This document shows, in pieces, positions 7,308 to 17,414 of a stretch of 64,000 nt of DNA; the stretch's first letter is position 1; each line of letters begins with the position of its first letter. The notes beneath the pieces are model-generated. The model did no database searches and was not told where the DNA came from. It saw only the letters and a program-made list of their open reading frames with translations. Location: the NCBI RefSeq assembly GCF_007665395.1, contig NZ_VDND01000008.1, forward strand, positions 216,075-280,074. The letters run 5' to 3'. Made by a program: the position numbers and the translations under genes. This stretch comes from Pseudomonas oryzihabitans. GTDB taxonomy: Bacteria; Pseudomonadota; Gammaproteobacteria; Pseudomonadales; Pseudomonadaceae.

Positions 7308-7447
7308 GAGCCTGTTCAAAATCTGCTGCGCGTCGGCCAAACCTCGTTGAAAAGGCCTTCGGAATGCTCATTTACCACTCGTAAACTCCGCTTCCTCAGG
7401 TCTTTTCGCCTTGTTTGGCTCTAGCTCGCGAGATTTTGAACAGGCTC
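7308..7447. mobile_element. 140-bp palindromic MITE-like element
   Basis: The ends are a perfect 17-bp inverted repeat (GAGCCTGTTCAAAATCT at 7308-7324 and its complement at 7431-7447). The interior is also imperfectly palindromic: CCAAAC, GAAAAG and AATG blocks face matching complements around a central TTTAC/GTAAA. It codes for nothing. It has the structure of a non-autonomous miniature inverted-repeat element, or a large cruciform, sitting between the alkB unit and rapA. Confidence 0.75.
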
Positions 7448-7528
7448 TGCGGCAAATAGCAGGTTGGGCTTATGACTCCGCTTTGGCTAAAATAGCCGGC
7501 TTTTTGATAGCTGGGGAGAAGCTACTAC

Positions 7529-10363
7529 ATGGCGTCACATCAACCGGGACAACGCTGGATCAGTGACAGCGAGGCCGAACTGGGCCTGGGAACCATCCTG
7601 GCCCTGGACGGCCGCCTGCTCACGGTGCTCTATCCAGCCACCGGTGAGACGCGCCAGTATGCCCAGCGCAACGCGCCCCTGACCCGGGTGCGCTTCGCAC
7701 CGGGCGACGAGGTGACCCATTTCGAGGGTTGGAAGCTGACCGTGCGCGAGGTCTCCGAAGAGGACGGCCTGCTGACCTACCACGGCTTCACCGCCGAGCG
7801 CGAGGCACGCAGCGTGCCCGAGGCGCAGCTGTCTAACTTCATCCAGTTCCGCCTGGCCAGCGACCGTCTGTTCGCCGGGCAGATCGATCCCCTGCCCTGG
7901 TTCGGCCTGCGCTACCACACCCACGAGCACCGCAACCGCCTGCTGCAGTCCAACCTCTGGGGCCTCGGCGGCACCCGCGCCCAGCCGATCCCGCACCAGC
8001 TGCACATCGCCCGCAGCGTGGCCGACCGGGTCGCGCCGCGCGTGCTGCTGGCCGACGAAGTGGGCCTGGGCAAGACCATCGAAGCCGGCCTGGTGATCCA
8101 TCGCCAGCTGCTCAGCGGTCGCGCCAGCCGCGTGCTGATCCTGGTCCCAGAAAACCTCCAGCACCAATGGCTGGTGGAGATGCGCCGCCGCTTCAACCTG
8201 GAAGTGGCGCTGTTCGACGCCGAGCGCTTCATGGCCAGCGAAGAGGGCAATCCCTTCGAGGACGCCCAGCTGGCGCTGGTCTCCCTGGACTGGCTGGTGC
8301 GTGACGAGAAGGCCCAGGATGCCGCCTTCGCCGCCGGCTGGGACCTGCTGGTGGTCGACGAAGCCCACCACCTGGTCTGGCACCCCGAGGGCGCCAGCCG
8401 CGAATACAGCCTGGTCGAGCAACTGGGCGAGGTCATCCCCGGCGTGCTGCTGCTGACCGCGACCCCCGAGCAACTGGGCCAGGACAGCCACTTCGCCCGC
8501 CTGCGCCTGCTCGACCCCAGCCGCTTCCATGACTTCGCCGCCTTCCAGCAGGAGGCCCAGCACTACCGCCCGGTAGCCGAAGCCGTGCAGGAACTGCTCG
8601 ACGCCGGCGCCCTGAGCCCGGCCGCCCAGGACGCCATCGGCGGCTTCCTCGGCCAGGAAGGCGAAACCCTGCTGAGCGCTGCCGCCGCCGGCGATGCCGA
8701 CGCCCGCGCACGCCTGGTGCGCGAGCTGCTGGATCGCCACGGCACCGGCCGGGTGCTGTTCCGTAATACCCGCGCCGCGGTCAAGGGCTTCCCCGAGCGT
8801 GAACTGCACGCCCATGCCCTGCCCTTCCCGGATGCCTACCTGGACGAGGGCGTCATGCCCGGCCAGTCGCTGCAGCCGGAAACCGAATTCGCCCCGGAAG
8901 ACGACAACGACCGCTGGTGGCGCCACGACGGCCGCGTCGAGTGGCTGATCGACACCCTCAAGGCGCTCAAGCCGCACAAGGTACTGGTCATCTGCGCGCG
9001 CATGGAAACCGCCCTGGACCTGGAAGACGCTCTGCGGCTGAAATCCGGCATCCCGGCCACGGTGTTCCACGAAGGCATGAGCATCCTCGAACGCGACCGC
9101 GCCGCCGCCTACTTCGCCGACGAGGAATTCGGCGCCCAGGTGCTGATCTGCTCCGAGATCGGCAGTGAAGGCCGCAACTTCCAGTTCGCCCACCACCTGG
9201 TGCTGTTCGACCTGCCGGCCCACCCGGACCTGCTGGAACAGCGCATCGGTCGTCTCGACCGGATCGGCCAGCGCCACACCATCCAGCTGCACGTGCCCTA
9301 CCTCGAAGGCAGCCGCCAGGAGCGCCAGTTCCAGTGGTACCACCAGGCGCTGAACGCCTTCCTGGCCACCTCGCCGACCGGCAGCGCCCTGCAGGCGCGT
9401 TTTGCCGGCGAACTGGACGAGCAACTGACCGGTGGCGACGAGGCCGCCTGGCAGGCCCTGCTGGAACAGGGCGCCCAGGCACGTGCCGCGCTGGAGACCG
9501 AACTGCACAACGGCCGTGACCGGCTGCTGGAGCTCAACTCCTCCGGGGCTGGCGCGGGTGAGCAACTGGTCGAGGACATCCTCGAGCAGGACGACCAGTT
9601 CGCCTTGCCGATGTACATGGAGGAGCTGTTCAACGCCTTCGGCATCGACAGCGAAGACCACTCGGACAACGCCCTGATCCTCAAGCCCAGCGAGAAGATG
9701 CTCGACGCCGGCTTCCCTCTCGGCGACGACGAAGGCGTGACCATCACCTACGACCGTAACGTGGCGCTGGTCCGCGAGGACATGCAATTCCTCACCTGGG
9801 AACACCCCATGGCCCAGGGAGGCATGGACCTGGTGGTGTCGGGCTCCATGGGCAACACCGCCGTGGCGCTGATCAAGAACAAGGCGCTCAAGCCGGGCAC
9901 CGTGCTCTTGGAGCTGATCTATATCAGCGAGGCGGTGGCGCCGCGCGCCCTGCAGCTGGGGCGCTACCTGCCGCCGCTGGCGATCCGCTGCCTGCTGGAT
10001 GCCAATGGCAACGACCTGGCCGCCCGGGTGGCCTTCGAGACCTTGAACGATCAGCTGGAAAGCGTGCCGCGCACCAGCGCCAACAAGTTCGTCCAGGCCC
10101 AGCGCGACTCCCTGGCCAAGCTGATCGGCGGCGGCGAAGGCAAGGCCCTACCGCGCCACGAGGAACGCGTGGCCAAGGCACGCCAGGCCTACCTGGCCGG
10201 CATGGACGAGGAAATCGCCCGCCTGGAAGCCCTGCGCGCGGTCAACTCCAGCGTCCGCCAGGACGAGATCGACCGCCTGCGCCAACAGCGCGAAGAAGGC
10301 CTCACCTACCTGGACAAGGCCTCGCTGCGGCTGGAAGCCATTCGGGTGTTGGTGGCGGGCTAA
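7529..10363 (+). CDS. rapA: RNA polymerase-associated SWI2/SNF2 ATPase RapA (HepA)
   Basis: 944 aa, close to the usual 950-970. RapA binds core RNA polymerase and uses ATP to recycle it after transcription. N-terminal Tudor-like domains are followed by the helicase core: Walker A region DEVGLGKTIEAGL (about residue 180), DEAH box VVDEAHH, LLLTATP, and the second RecA domain with SEGRNFQFAHHLV and QRIGRLDRIGQRH. The C-terminal part has the RapA-specific region. Monocistronic. A possible promoter lies between the MITE-like element and the gene (TTGGGC, 18 bases, TAAAAT, weak). Confidence 0.97.
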   Translation: MASHQPGQRWISDSEAELGLGTILALDGRLLTVLYPATGETRQYAQRNAPLTRVRFAPGDEVTHFEGWKLTVREVSEEDGLLTYHGFTAEREARSVPEAQLSNFIQFRLASDRLFAGQIDPLPWFGLRYHTHEHRNRLLQSNLWGLGGTRAQPIPHQLHIARSVADRVAPRVLLADEVGLGKTIEAGLVIHRQLLSGRASRVLILVPENLQHQWLVEMRRRFNLEVALFDAERFMASEEGNPFEDAQLALVSLDWLVRDEKAQDAAFAAGWDLLVVDEAHHLVWHPEGASREYSLVEQLGEVIPGVLLLTATPEQLGQDSHFARLRLLDPSRFHDFAAFQQEAQHYRPVAEAVQELLDAGALSPAAQDAIGGFLGQEGETLLSAAAAGDADARARLVRELLDRHGTGRVLFRNTRAAVKGFPERELHAHALPFPDAYLDEGVMPGQSLQPETEFAPEDDNDRWWRHDGRVEWLIDTLKALKPHKVLVICARMETALDLEDALRLKSGIPATVFHEGMSILERDRAAAYFADEEFGAQVLICSEIGSEGRNFQFAHHLVLFDLPAHPDLLEQRIGRLDRIGQRHTIQLHVPYLEGSRQERQFQWYHQALNAFLATSPTGSALQARFAGELDEQLTGGDEAAWQALLEQGAQARAALETELHNGRDRLLELNSSGAGAGEQLVEDILEQDDQFALPMYMEELFNAFGIDSEDHSDNALILKPSEKMLDAGFPLGDDEGVTITYDRNVALVREDMQFLTWEHPMAQGGMDLVVSGSMGNTAVALIKNKALKPGTVLLELIYISEAVAPRALQLGRYLPPLAIRCLLDANGNDLAARVAFETLNDQLESVPRTSANKFVQAQRDSLAKLIGGGEGKALPRHEERVAKARQAYLAGMDEEIARLEALRAVNSSVRQDEIDRLRQQREEGLTYLDKASLRLEAIRVLVAG

Positions 10364-10410
10364 AGGGCATTGATGCTGGGGCTTGGTTGACAGGCTCCCG
10401 GCGGCTTCAA

Positions 10411-10479
10411 CCGCGGCCATGGCGGTCCGCCGATGCGCCCGCTCCTACGGTTCTGTAGGAGCGGCCCATGGCCGCGATT
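10411..10479. repeat. Pseudomonas-type REP palindrome
   Basis: Nested inverted repeats: an outer GCGGCCATGG facing CCATGGCCGC, and an inner CGCTCCTAC facing GTAGGAGCG with loop GGTTCT. This GTAGGAGCGGCC type is the common interspersed REP of Pseudomonas genomes. It lies just past rapA and may stabilise the 3' end of its mRNA. Confidence 0.85.
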
Positions 10480-10589
10480 GTTTAGTCTCGTAGGTTGGGT
10501 TGAGACAGCTCCACCGTCGAAGCCCAACAGGCGGAGTCGAACCCGCCGTGTTGGGCTTCGCTGACGCTCAACCCAACCTACGAAAACCC

Positions 10590-10647
10590 TCACGTCGTCA
10601 GGGTTGCGCCGCCATCCACCACGCTCTCCTGCGGCCTGGGGCTAGCC
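10590..10647 (-). pseudogene. Relic 1 of the entA 3' end
   Basis: About 58 bp matching the last 60 bp of entA. On the minus strand it reads QESVVDGGATLTT then stop, against QDIVVDGGATLAA in the real gene. Upstream the similarity ends abruptly in repeat DNA. No start or body of a gene remains. Confidence 0.7.
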
Positions 10648-10907
10648 GAAACCGTAGCGTGGAAACCCGCGCAACCTTTTCCACGGAGGTTTGGCGGCGC
10701 GGGGGCACCCTCACCCCAACCCTCTCCCAAAGGGAGAGGGGGCTATTCGAGCAGGGGCTCAGCCGCATCAGCCCCAGCAAGCTCGGGATTGGTCGCGAGG
10801 CAAGCCGTAGGTTGGGTTGAGACAGCTCCATCGTCGAAGCCCAACAGGCGGGGCCGAACCCGCCGTGTTGGGCTTCGCTGACGCTCAACCCAACCTACGA
10901 AAACCCT

Positions 10908-10967
10908 CACGTCGTCAGGGACGCACCGCTGTCCACCACGATGTCCTGCTTCAGGGTGGCACTGGCC
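10908..10967 (-). pseudogene. Relic 2 of the entA 3' end
   Basis: 60 bp matching the entA terminus, reading QDIVVDSGASLTT then stop on the minus strand. It lies 318 bp from relic 1 at the same position in the repeat unit, so both came from one array-amplifying event or its repetition. Confidence 0.72.
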
Positions 10968-11497
10968 GGAACCGTAGCGTGGAAAACGGCGCAGCCTTTT
11001 CCACCGGGGGCTTGGCGGCGAGGGGCGCCCTCACCCCAACCCTCTCCCGAGGGGAGAGGGAGCTGTTTGAGCAGGGGATCAGCCGCATCAGCTCCGGCAA
11101 GCTCGGGATTGGTCGCGAGGCAAGCCGTAGGTTGGGTTGAGACAGCCCCATCGGCGAAGCCCAAAAGGCGGGGCCGAACCCGCCGTGTTGGGCTTCGCTG
11201 GCGCTCAACCCAACCTACGAAAGCCCTCACGTCGCCCGCCTTGTAGCGTGGAAAACGGCGCAGCCTTTTCCACGGGGGCGTTGAGGCGCGGAGGCACCCT
11301 CACCCCAACCCTCTCCCACAGGGAGAGGGGGCTATTCGAGTAGGGGCTCAGCCATCAGCCCCGGCAAACTCGGGATCAGGCACCGAGCCCAGTCGTAGGT
11401 TGGGTTGAGACAGCTCCATCGTCGAAGCCCAACAGGCGGAGTCGAAGCTGCCGGGTTGGGCTCTTCGCTGGCGCTCAACCCAACCTACCAAAGCCGC

Positions 11498-12253
11498 TCA
11501 CGCCGCCAGGGTCGCGCCGCCGTCCACCACGATGTCCTGCATGGTGATATGGCTGGCCAGGTCCGAGGCGAGGAACAGCACGGTGTTGGCGATCTCGTCG
11601 GGCTGGGCGATCTTGCGCAGCGGGATGCCCAGCTTGAAGTCGTCCGGCAGCCCGTCCACCAGCCTCTGGTAACCCTCGGGCGAGCCGAGCATCCCGGCCA
11701 GCATGGGTGTCGCCGTGGAGCCTGGCGAGACCACGTTGCAACGCACCCCCGACCCCGCCAGTTCCAGCGCCACGCAGTGGCTGAGGGAGACCAGCGCCGC
11801 CTTGGAGGTGCAGTAGCCGGCCATCTGCAGGCGCGGTACATGGGCGGCGTTGGAGGCGATGTTGACGATTGCGCCGCGGCCCTGGGCCTTGAACAGCGGC
11901 ACCAACTGGCGGAACAGATAGAAGGGCCCGGAGACGTTGACGTCCAGCAGCGCCTGCCAGTCGTCCAGGCTCAGGCTGTCGCTGGTGCCCAGGCGCAGGA
12001 CGCCCGCGCCATTGACCAGCACGTCCAGGCGGCGCTCCTCGGCCAGCAGGGCCTGGCAGACCCTCTCCACCTGGGCCGCGTCGGCGACGTCCAGCAGCTG
12101 GGTGCGGAACGGATAGCTGCTCTCGGCGAAGTGCCGGTCGAGGCCGATCACCTCGGCGCCCGCTTCCTGGAAGCGGCGCGCCACCTGTAGGCCGATGCCC
12201 TGCCCCGCGCCGGTCACCCAGACCCGCTTGCCGGTAAAATCCAGTTGCGTCAT
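11498..12253 (-). CDS. entA: 2,3-dihydro-2,3-dihydroxybenzoate dehydrogenase
   Basis: 251 aa short-chain dehydrogenase, the length of EntA (248). It oxidises the dihydrodiol made by EntB to 2,3-dihydroxybenzoate with NAD. Motifs: VTGAGQGIGLQVAR (cofactor loop), LVNGAGVLR, IVNIASNAAHVPR (catalytic Ser), YCTSKAALVSLSH (Tyr/Lys pair) and NVVSPGSTATPM. The neighbourhood confirms EntA over other SDR enzymes. Last gene of entCEBA, 10 bp after entB. Its start has AGGGAGAA as ribosome site. Its last 60 bp are echoed twice in the repeats downstream. Confidence 0.95.
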   Translation of the reverse strand: MTQLDFTGKRVWVTGAGQGIGLQVARRFQEAGAEVIGLDRHFAESSYPFRTQLLDVADAAQVERVCQALLAEERRLDVLVNGAGVLRLGTSDSLSLDDWQALLDVNVSGPFYLFRQLVPLFKAQGRGAIVNIASNAAHVPRLQMAGYCTSKAALVSLSHCVALELAGSGVRCNVVSPGSTATPMLAGMLGSPEGYQRLVDGLPDDFKLGIPLRKIAQPDEIANTVLFLASDLASHITMQDIVVDGGATLAA

Positions 12254-12263
12254 CAGGTTCTCC

Positions 12264-13124
12264 CTAGGCGCGAGCGCGCAGCAGATCCAGCCAGCCCTGC
12301 AGGGTCGGCTGGGCGGCGAGATCGGCGAAGGTCACCGGCAGGCCACGTTTCTGCCAGTCGCCCACCAGGGTCATGACCTGCACCGAATCCAGGCCGAAAT
12401 CGGTGAGGTTGTCGTCCAGCGCCGGCTCTTCGTCGTCGGCGTCCAGCAGCGGCTGGACCTGGGCGCGCAGCCAGGCTTCGTCCAGGGTTACCGCGCCGCC
12501 GGTGACCTGGGCGGTGCTCAGGGTGCTGCCGCAGCGCGTCGCCACGTAGCGCAGCGCCATGCGGTGCTCTTCTTCGCTGAAGTCGGCCACGGCGTCGCCG
12601 ATCAGGAAGGCCTGGATGTCCCTCATGAAGGCGTCGGTGCAGGTGGTCAGGCAACCGATGTGGGCGTAGACGCCACAGACGATCAGCTGGTCGCGGCGCC
12701 ACTCGGTCATCAGGTCCTGCAGGTTGGAACGGTGGAAGGCGCTGTAGCGCCACTTGGTCAGCACCACGTCGCCGTCCTTGGGCGCCAGCTCGTCCACCAC
12801 CTGTTGCAGGGCGGGATCGGCCTGGGTCAGGCCCGGGCCCCACATGTCGTTGAGCAGCGCCCGGTCGGCCGGCGGCTGGTCGGTGGGCTGGGCGGTGTAG
12901 ACCACCGGTACCCCCTGGGCATCGGCCCAGGCACGCAGGGCGGCGATGTTGGCTACCACCTGGGCGATCAGCGGACTGTCGTCGCCATAGAACTCGACGA
13001 AGTAGCGCTGCATGTCGTGGATCAGCAGCACGGCGCGGTCGGCCGCAGGTTTCCAGTCGACCTTGTTGGCGGGAAAGCCCTCGGGCTGGGGCAAGGGATA
13101 GGAGGCGAGACGGGGGATAGCCAT
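12264..13124 (-). CDS. entB: Bifunctional isochorismatase / aryl carrier protein
   Basis: 286 aa, matching EntB (285). The N-terminal isochorismatase domain has the catalytic Asp in LLIHDMQRYFVEFY, Lys in LTKWRYSAFHRS and Cys in GVYAHIGCLTTC. It hydrolyses isochorismate to the dihydrodiol plus pyruvate. The C-terminal aryl carrier domain has DFGLDSVQVM, where Ser about 247 takes phosphopantetheine. EntE loads 2,3-dihydroxybenzoate on this arm and EntF accepts it. 8 bp from entE. The required phosphopantetheinyl transferase is not in the window. Confidence 0.97.
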   Translation of the reverse strand: MAIPRLASYPLPQPEGFPANKVDWKPAADRAVLLIHDMQRYFVEFYGDDSPLIAQVVANIAALRAWADAQGVPVVYTAQPTDQPPADRALLNDMWGPGLTQADPALQQVVDELAPKDGDVVLTKWRYSAFHRSNLQDLMTEWRRDQLIVCGVYAHIGCLTTCTDAFMRDIQAFLIGDAVADFSEEEHRMALRYVATRCGSTLSTAQVTGGAVTLDEAWLRAQVQPLLDADDEEPALDDNLTDFGLDSVQVMTLVGDWQKRGLPVTFADLAAQPTLQGWLDLLRARA

Positions 13125-13132
13125 GGGGAACC

Positions 13133-14754
<1,622 letters not shown>

Positions 14755-14758
<4 letters not shown>

Positions 14759-15942
14759 GTGGGGTTCTCCTCGTCGAGCAAACCACAGGCGGCACGCATG
14801 GTGCCCAGTTTGGCGGTGACCTCGGCCCACTCCGCCGCCGGATCGGAGGCTTCGACGATGCCGGCGCCGGCGAACAACCGCAGCAGCTCGCCCTGCACCG
14901 TGCCGCAGCGGATGGTGACCACCCACTCGCCGTTGCCCTGGGCATCGCACCAGCCGACCATGCCGGTGAACAAGCCTCGGTCGAAGGGCTCGATGCGCTG
15001 GATCAGCTGACGCGCCGCGGCGGTGGGATAGCCGCAGACGGCCGGCGTGGGATGCAGGCGACAGGCGAGCTGCAATGCCGAGGTCTGGTGATCGGCGAGC
15101 TCACCCTCGATGGCGGTGGACAGGTGCCACATGGCGTTGGTGCTGAGCAGCGAGGGGCCTTCGGGCACGTCCAGGCGGCTGCACAGCGGCGCCAGCTGCT
15201 GGCGGATGTCCTCGATCACTAGGCGATGCTCGTAGTGATCCTTGCTGGAATCCAGCAGCGCGCGGGCCACCCTTTCGTCTTCCTGGGGATCGGCGCGCCG
15301 TTTGGCCGACCCGGCCAGCGGATTGGTATGCACCCGGACGCCCTGCTTGCGCACCAGCAACTCGGGGCTGACGCCGACCAGTTCACCGCCTGCGGCGGTG
15401 GGGATGCGGAACTGGTAGCCGGTGGGGTTCTGCCGCGCCAGGTTGGCGAGGATGGCCTCCACGTCGGCCGGCTCGGCCAGGCGAATCTCCTGGATGCGCG
15501 ACAGCACCGCCTTGCTCAACTCACCGCGGCGGAAGGCGTCGATGGCTTCCTCGACCGCCAGGCAGAAGCCCTCCGCGCTGGGCAGGTTGCGTACCTCGCG
15601 CACCTGGGGCGGCACCGTCGTCGCGGCGCTGACCGGTGCCGGACGCGCGGTCCAGGCATGTTCCTGGGGCACGTACAGACAGGAGGGCCGGCTGGTGTCG
15701 AAGGGTATGGCGCCCATGATTACCGGCTCGGCGATACCCGCCTGGCGGGCGCGGGCGAAGGCGTCCTCCACGGCATGCAGGAACAGGCTGTCCCGGTGGG
15801 CCCCACCGCTCGCGGGGGTCTCGACCCGGGCACAGATGCCACGCCCCTGGAGGACGCGATCACCCGACTGGAACAGGAAAGTCGCCTGCTCCCGACGATC
15901 GGTGGCCACCTGCCCGATCGCGTCTGCCCTCTTGCTCGTCAT
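14755..15942 (-). CDS. entC: Isochorismate synthase
   Basis: 395 aa, the size of EntC (391). It converts chorismate to isochorismate with Mg2+, the committed step. Chorismate-binding family motifs: ELSKAVLSRIQEIR (Lys), NPTGYQFRIP, VRVHTNPLAGSAKR, DSSKDHYEHRLVIEDIR and HPTPAVCGYPTAAARQLI. The stretch FDRGLFTGMVGWCDAQGNGEW is typical of isochorismate synthases (EntC/DhbC). The ATG at 15942 has GAGGTCC upstream. It is the first gene of entCEBA and lies directly behind a Fur box. Confidence 0.96.
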
Positions 15943-15962
15943 TGCTACGGACCTCTACGCAA

Positions 15963-15977
15963 ATGATAATGCTTATC
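15963..15977. promoter_or_regulatory. Fur box upstream of entCEBA
   Basis: TGATAAT-G-CTTATCA, a 7-1-7 inverted repeat with one mismatch to the Fur consensus TGATAAT-n-ATTATCA. It lies 21-35 bases upstream of the entC start, in the position to block the promoter when iron is plentiful. Confidence 0.9.
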
Positions 15978-16188
15978 AATGATGAGAAACTAACGCCTGC
16001 CTGCTGCAAAGTCAATTCGATAGCTAACGAACGGATTTCCCCTGCCTCGTATAACTCACTGAAATACCTGACTTATTACCGTCGAGCAGAGCACCGGGCA
16101 GCGCTGGCTTGGCGCTCGGCCGGCCATCGACCAGGGCGAGCCGGCGAGGACCGCAGCTGGCAGCCTTGCCCTCGGCGCAGGCATCTTT

Positions 16189-16207
16189 GAAAATGAGAGT
16201 GATTATC
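16189..16207. promoter_or_regulatory. Fur box upstream of fepB
   Basis: The 19-mer GAAAATGAGAGTGATTATC matches the classic Fur box GATAATGATAATCATTATC at 15 of 19 positions. It ends 19 bases before the fepB ATG. Together with the entC box it brackets a 284-bp divergent control region that holds no gene. Confidence 0.82.
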
Positions 16208-16226
16208 TTACAACTGGAAGGCGTCC

Positions 16227-17195
16227 ATGTTCAGCTTGTTGTCATCCTTTCGCATTCTCATCGTGCTGGCTCTCTCCTTCCTGACCCTGCTGGGCACCGC
16301 CCGGGCCGCGGATTGGCCCCGCGAACTCACCGTCGACGGTAATCAGGTGACCCTCCCCGCCCAGCCGCAACGCATCGTCTCCACCAGCGTCACCCTCACC
16401 GGCTCCCTGCTCGCCATCGGCGCGCCCGTCGTGGCCAGTGGCGCCACCTCGCCCAACAACAGATTCGCCGACGACCAGGGTTTCCTGCGCCAATGGGGCG
16501 AACGAGCCAGGCAGCAGGGCGTGAAGCGGCTGTACATCGGCGAGGCTAATGCCGAGGCGGTGGCCGCGGAAGCCCCGGACCTGATCCTGGTCAGCGCGGC
16601 CGGCAACGACTCGGCGCTGCGGCTGGTCGACCAGCTCAAGGCCATAGCCCCGGTGCTGGTGGTGGGGTACGACAATCGCAGCTGGCAGCAGGTGGTGGAG
16701 CTTCTCGGCCAGGCCACCGGGCGCGAGGCCGCCGCGAAGAAGGTGGTCGACGACTTCGCCCAGCGCGTGAGCGACCTCAAGGGGCGGCTGCAGCTGCCGC
16801 CGCAACCGGTTTCCGCCTTCGTCTACAACCCGGCGACGCGCCAGGCCAATCTCTGGACCGCCGCCTCTTCCCAGGGCCAACTGCTGGAAAGCCTGGGCTT
16901 CCAGTTGGCGGAACTGCCGGCCGGGCTGAACACCAGCCACAGCCAGGGCCAGCGCCACGACATCCTGCAACTGGCTGGCGAGAACGTCGCCACCGGTCTC
17001 ACGGGCCAGACCTTCCTGCTGTTCGCCGCGGACGCCAAGGAAGCCGAGGCGGTACGCAGCAATCCGCTGCTGGCGCACCTGCCGGCGGTCAAGGACAACC
17101 GGGTGGAAGCCCTGGGCGCCGAGACCTTCCGCCTCGATCCCTACAGCGCCAACCTGCTGCTGGATCGCCTGGAGAAGTCGTACGCCAAGCCCTGA
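16227..17195 (+). CDS. fepB: Fe-enterobactin periplasmic binding protein
   Basis: 322 aa class III periplasmic binding protein. A signal peptide covers about residues 1-27 (hydrophobic ILIVLALSFLTLLG, cleavage near ARA-ADWPRE). Fold landmarks: VDGNQVTLPAQPQRIVSTSV, where a ligand-binding strand begins, APDLILVSAAGND, SAFVYNPATRQANLW and DPYSANLLLDRLEK. FepB carries ferric catecholate siderophore from the outer-membrane receptor to FepD/FepG. Start ATG at 16227 with GGAAGG upstream. Divergent from entC with its own Fur box; fepDGC are transcribed separately 1.6 kb away. Confidence 0.93.
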   Translation: MFSLLSSFRILIVLALSFLTLLGTARAADWPRELTVDGNQVTLPAQPQRIVSTSVTLTGSLLAIGAPVVASGATSPNNRFADDQGFLRQWGERARQQGVKRLYIGEANAEAVAAEAPDLILVSAAGNDSALRLVDQLKAIAPVLVVGYDNRSWQQVVELLGQATGREAAAKKVVDDFAQRVSDLKGRLQLPPQPVSAFVYNPATRQANLWTAASSQGQLLESLGFQLAELPAGLNTSHSQGQRHDILQLAGENVATGLTGQTFLLFAADAKEAEAVRSNPLLAHLPAVKDNRVEALGAETFRLDPYSANLLLDRLEKSYAKP

Positions 17196-17206
17196 GCAGA
17201 GCGGAC

Positions 17207-17400
17207 ACTACGCCAGACCTCGCGCCGCCCGTAGTCTTGTCCACTACTCACCCCCATGGCCCAGTGGAAAACGCTGCGCGGTTTTCCACGCTACGCCAGG
17301 CCTCGCACAGCCCGTAGCCTGGACAACGGCGCAGCCTTGTCCAGTCCTCATCACCGTGGCCCCAGTGGAAAATGCTGCGCGGTTTCCACGCTACCTAGGG
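17207..17400. repeat. Small palindromic repeats between fepB and entS
   Basis: Three tandem variants of the GTGGAAAAC...GTTTTCCAC palindrome: about 17263-17295, a diverged GGACAAC/TTGTCC form at 17317-17345, and 17368-17393. They are separated by CGTAGCCTGG or CTACGCCAGG joints. The same family is at 167-192 and in the 10.5-11.3 kb array. They fill the space between the convergent fepB and entS genes. Confidence 0.8.
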
Positions 17401-17414
17401 GAAGCCAGAGTGCA

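Larger units (their letters stand above)
10490..11488. repeat. Tandem mosaic-repeat array, four units, period about 318 bp
   Basis: Four copies of the same 92-bp palindrome as at 16-106 lie at 10490-10581, 10807-10898, 11127-11218 and 11395-11488. Spacings are 317, 320 and 268 bp. Between them each unit carries, in the same order, a relic of the entA 3' end (units 1 and 2 only), a TAGCGTGGAAA...TTTTCCAC palindrome, CACCCTCACCCCAACCCTCTCCC with its facing GGGAGAGGG, and a short CAGCCGCATCAGC spacer. Loss of the entA-like piece explains the shorter third interval. The 1.1 kb between rapA and entA holds no intact gene. Confidence 0.88.

Noticed and set aside
7535..9805. Long minus-strand open frame (about 756 codons) inside rapA
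   Set aside because: It is an antisense shadow of rapA caused by high GC at third positions. Its translation is low-complexity and matches no family, and no ribosome site is present.
10490..11488. Regular repeats that might be a CRISPR array
   Set aside because: Units are about 318 bp, palindromic, and have conserved spacers. No cas genes are near. They are REP-type tandem repeats.
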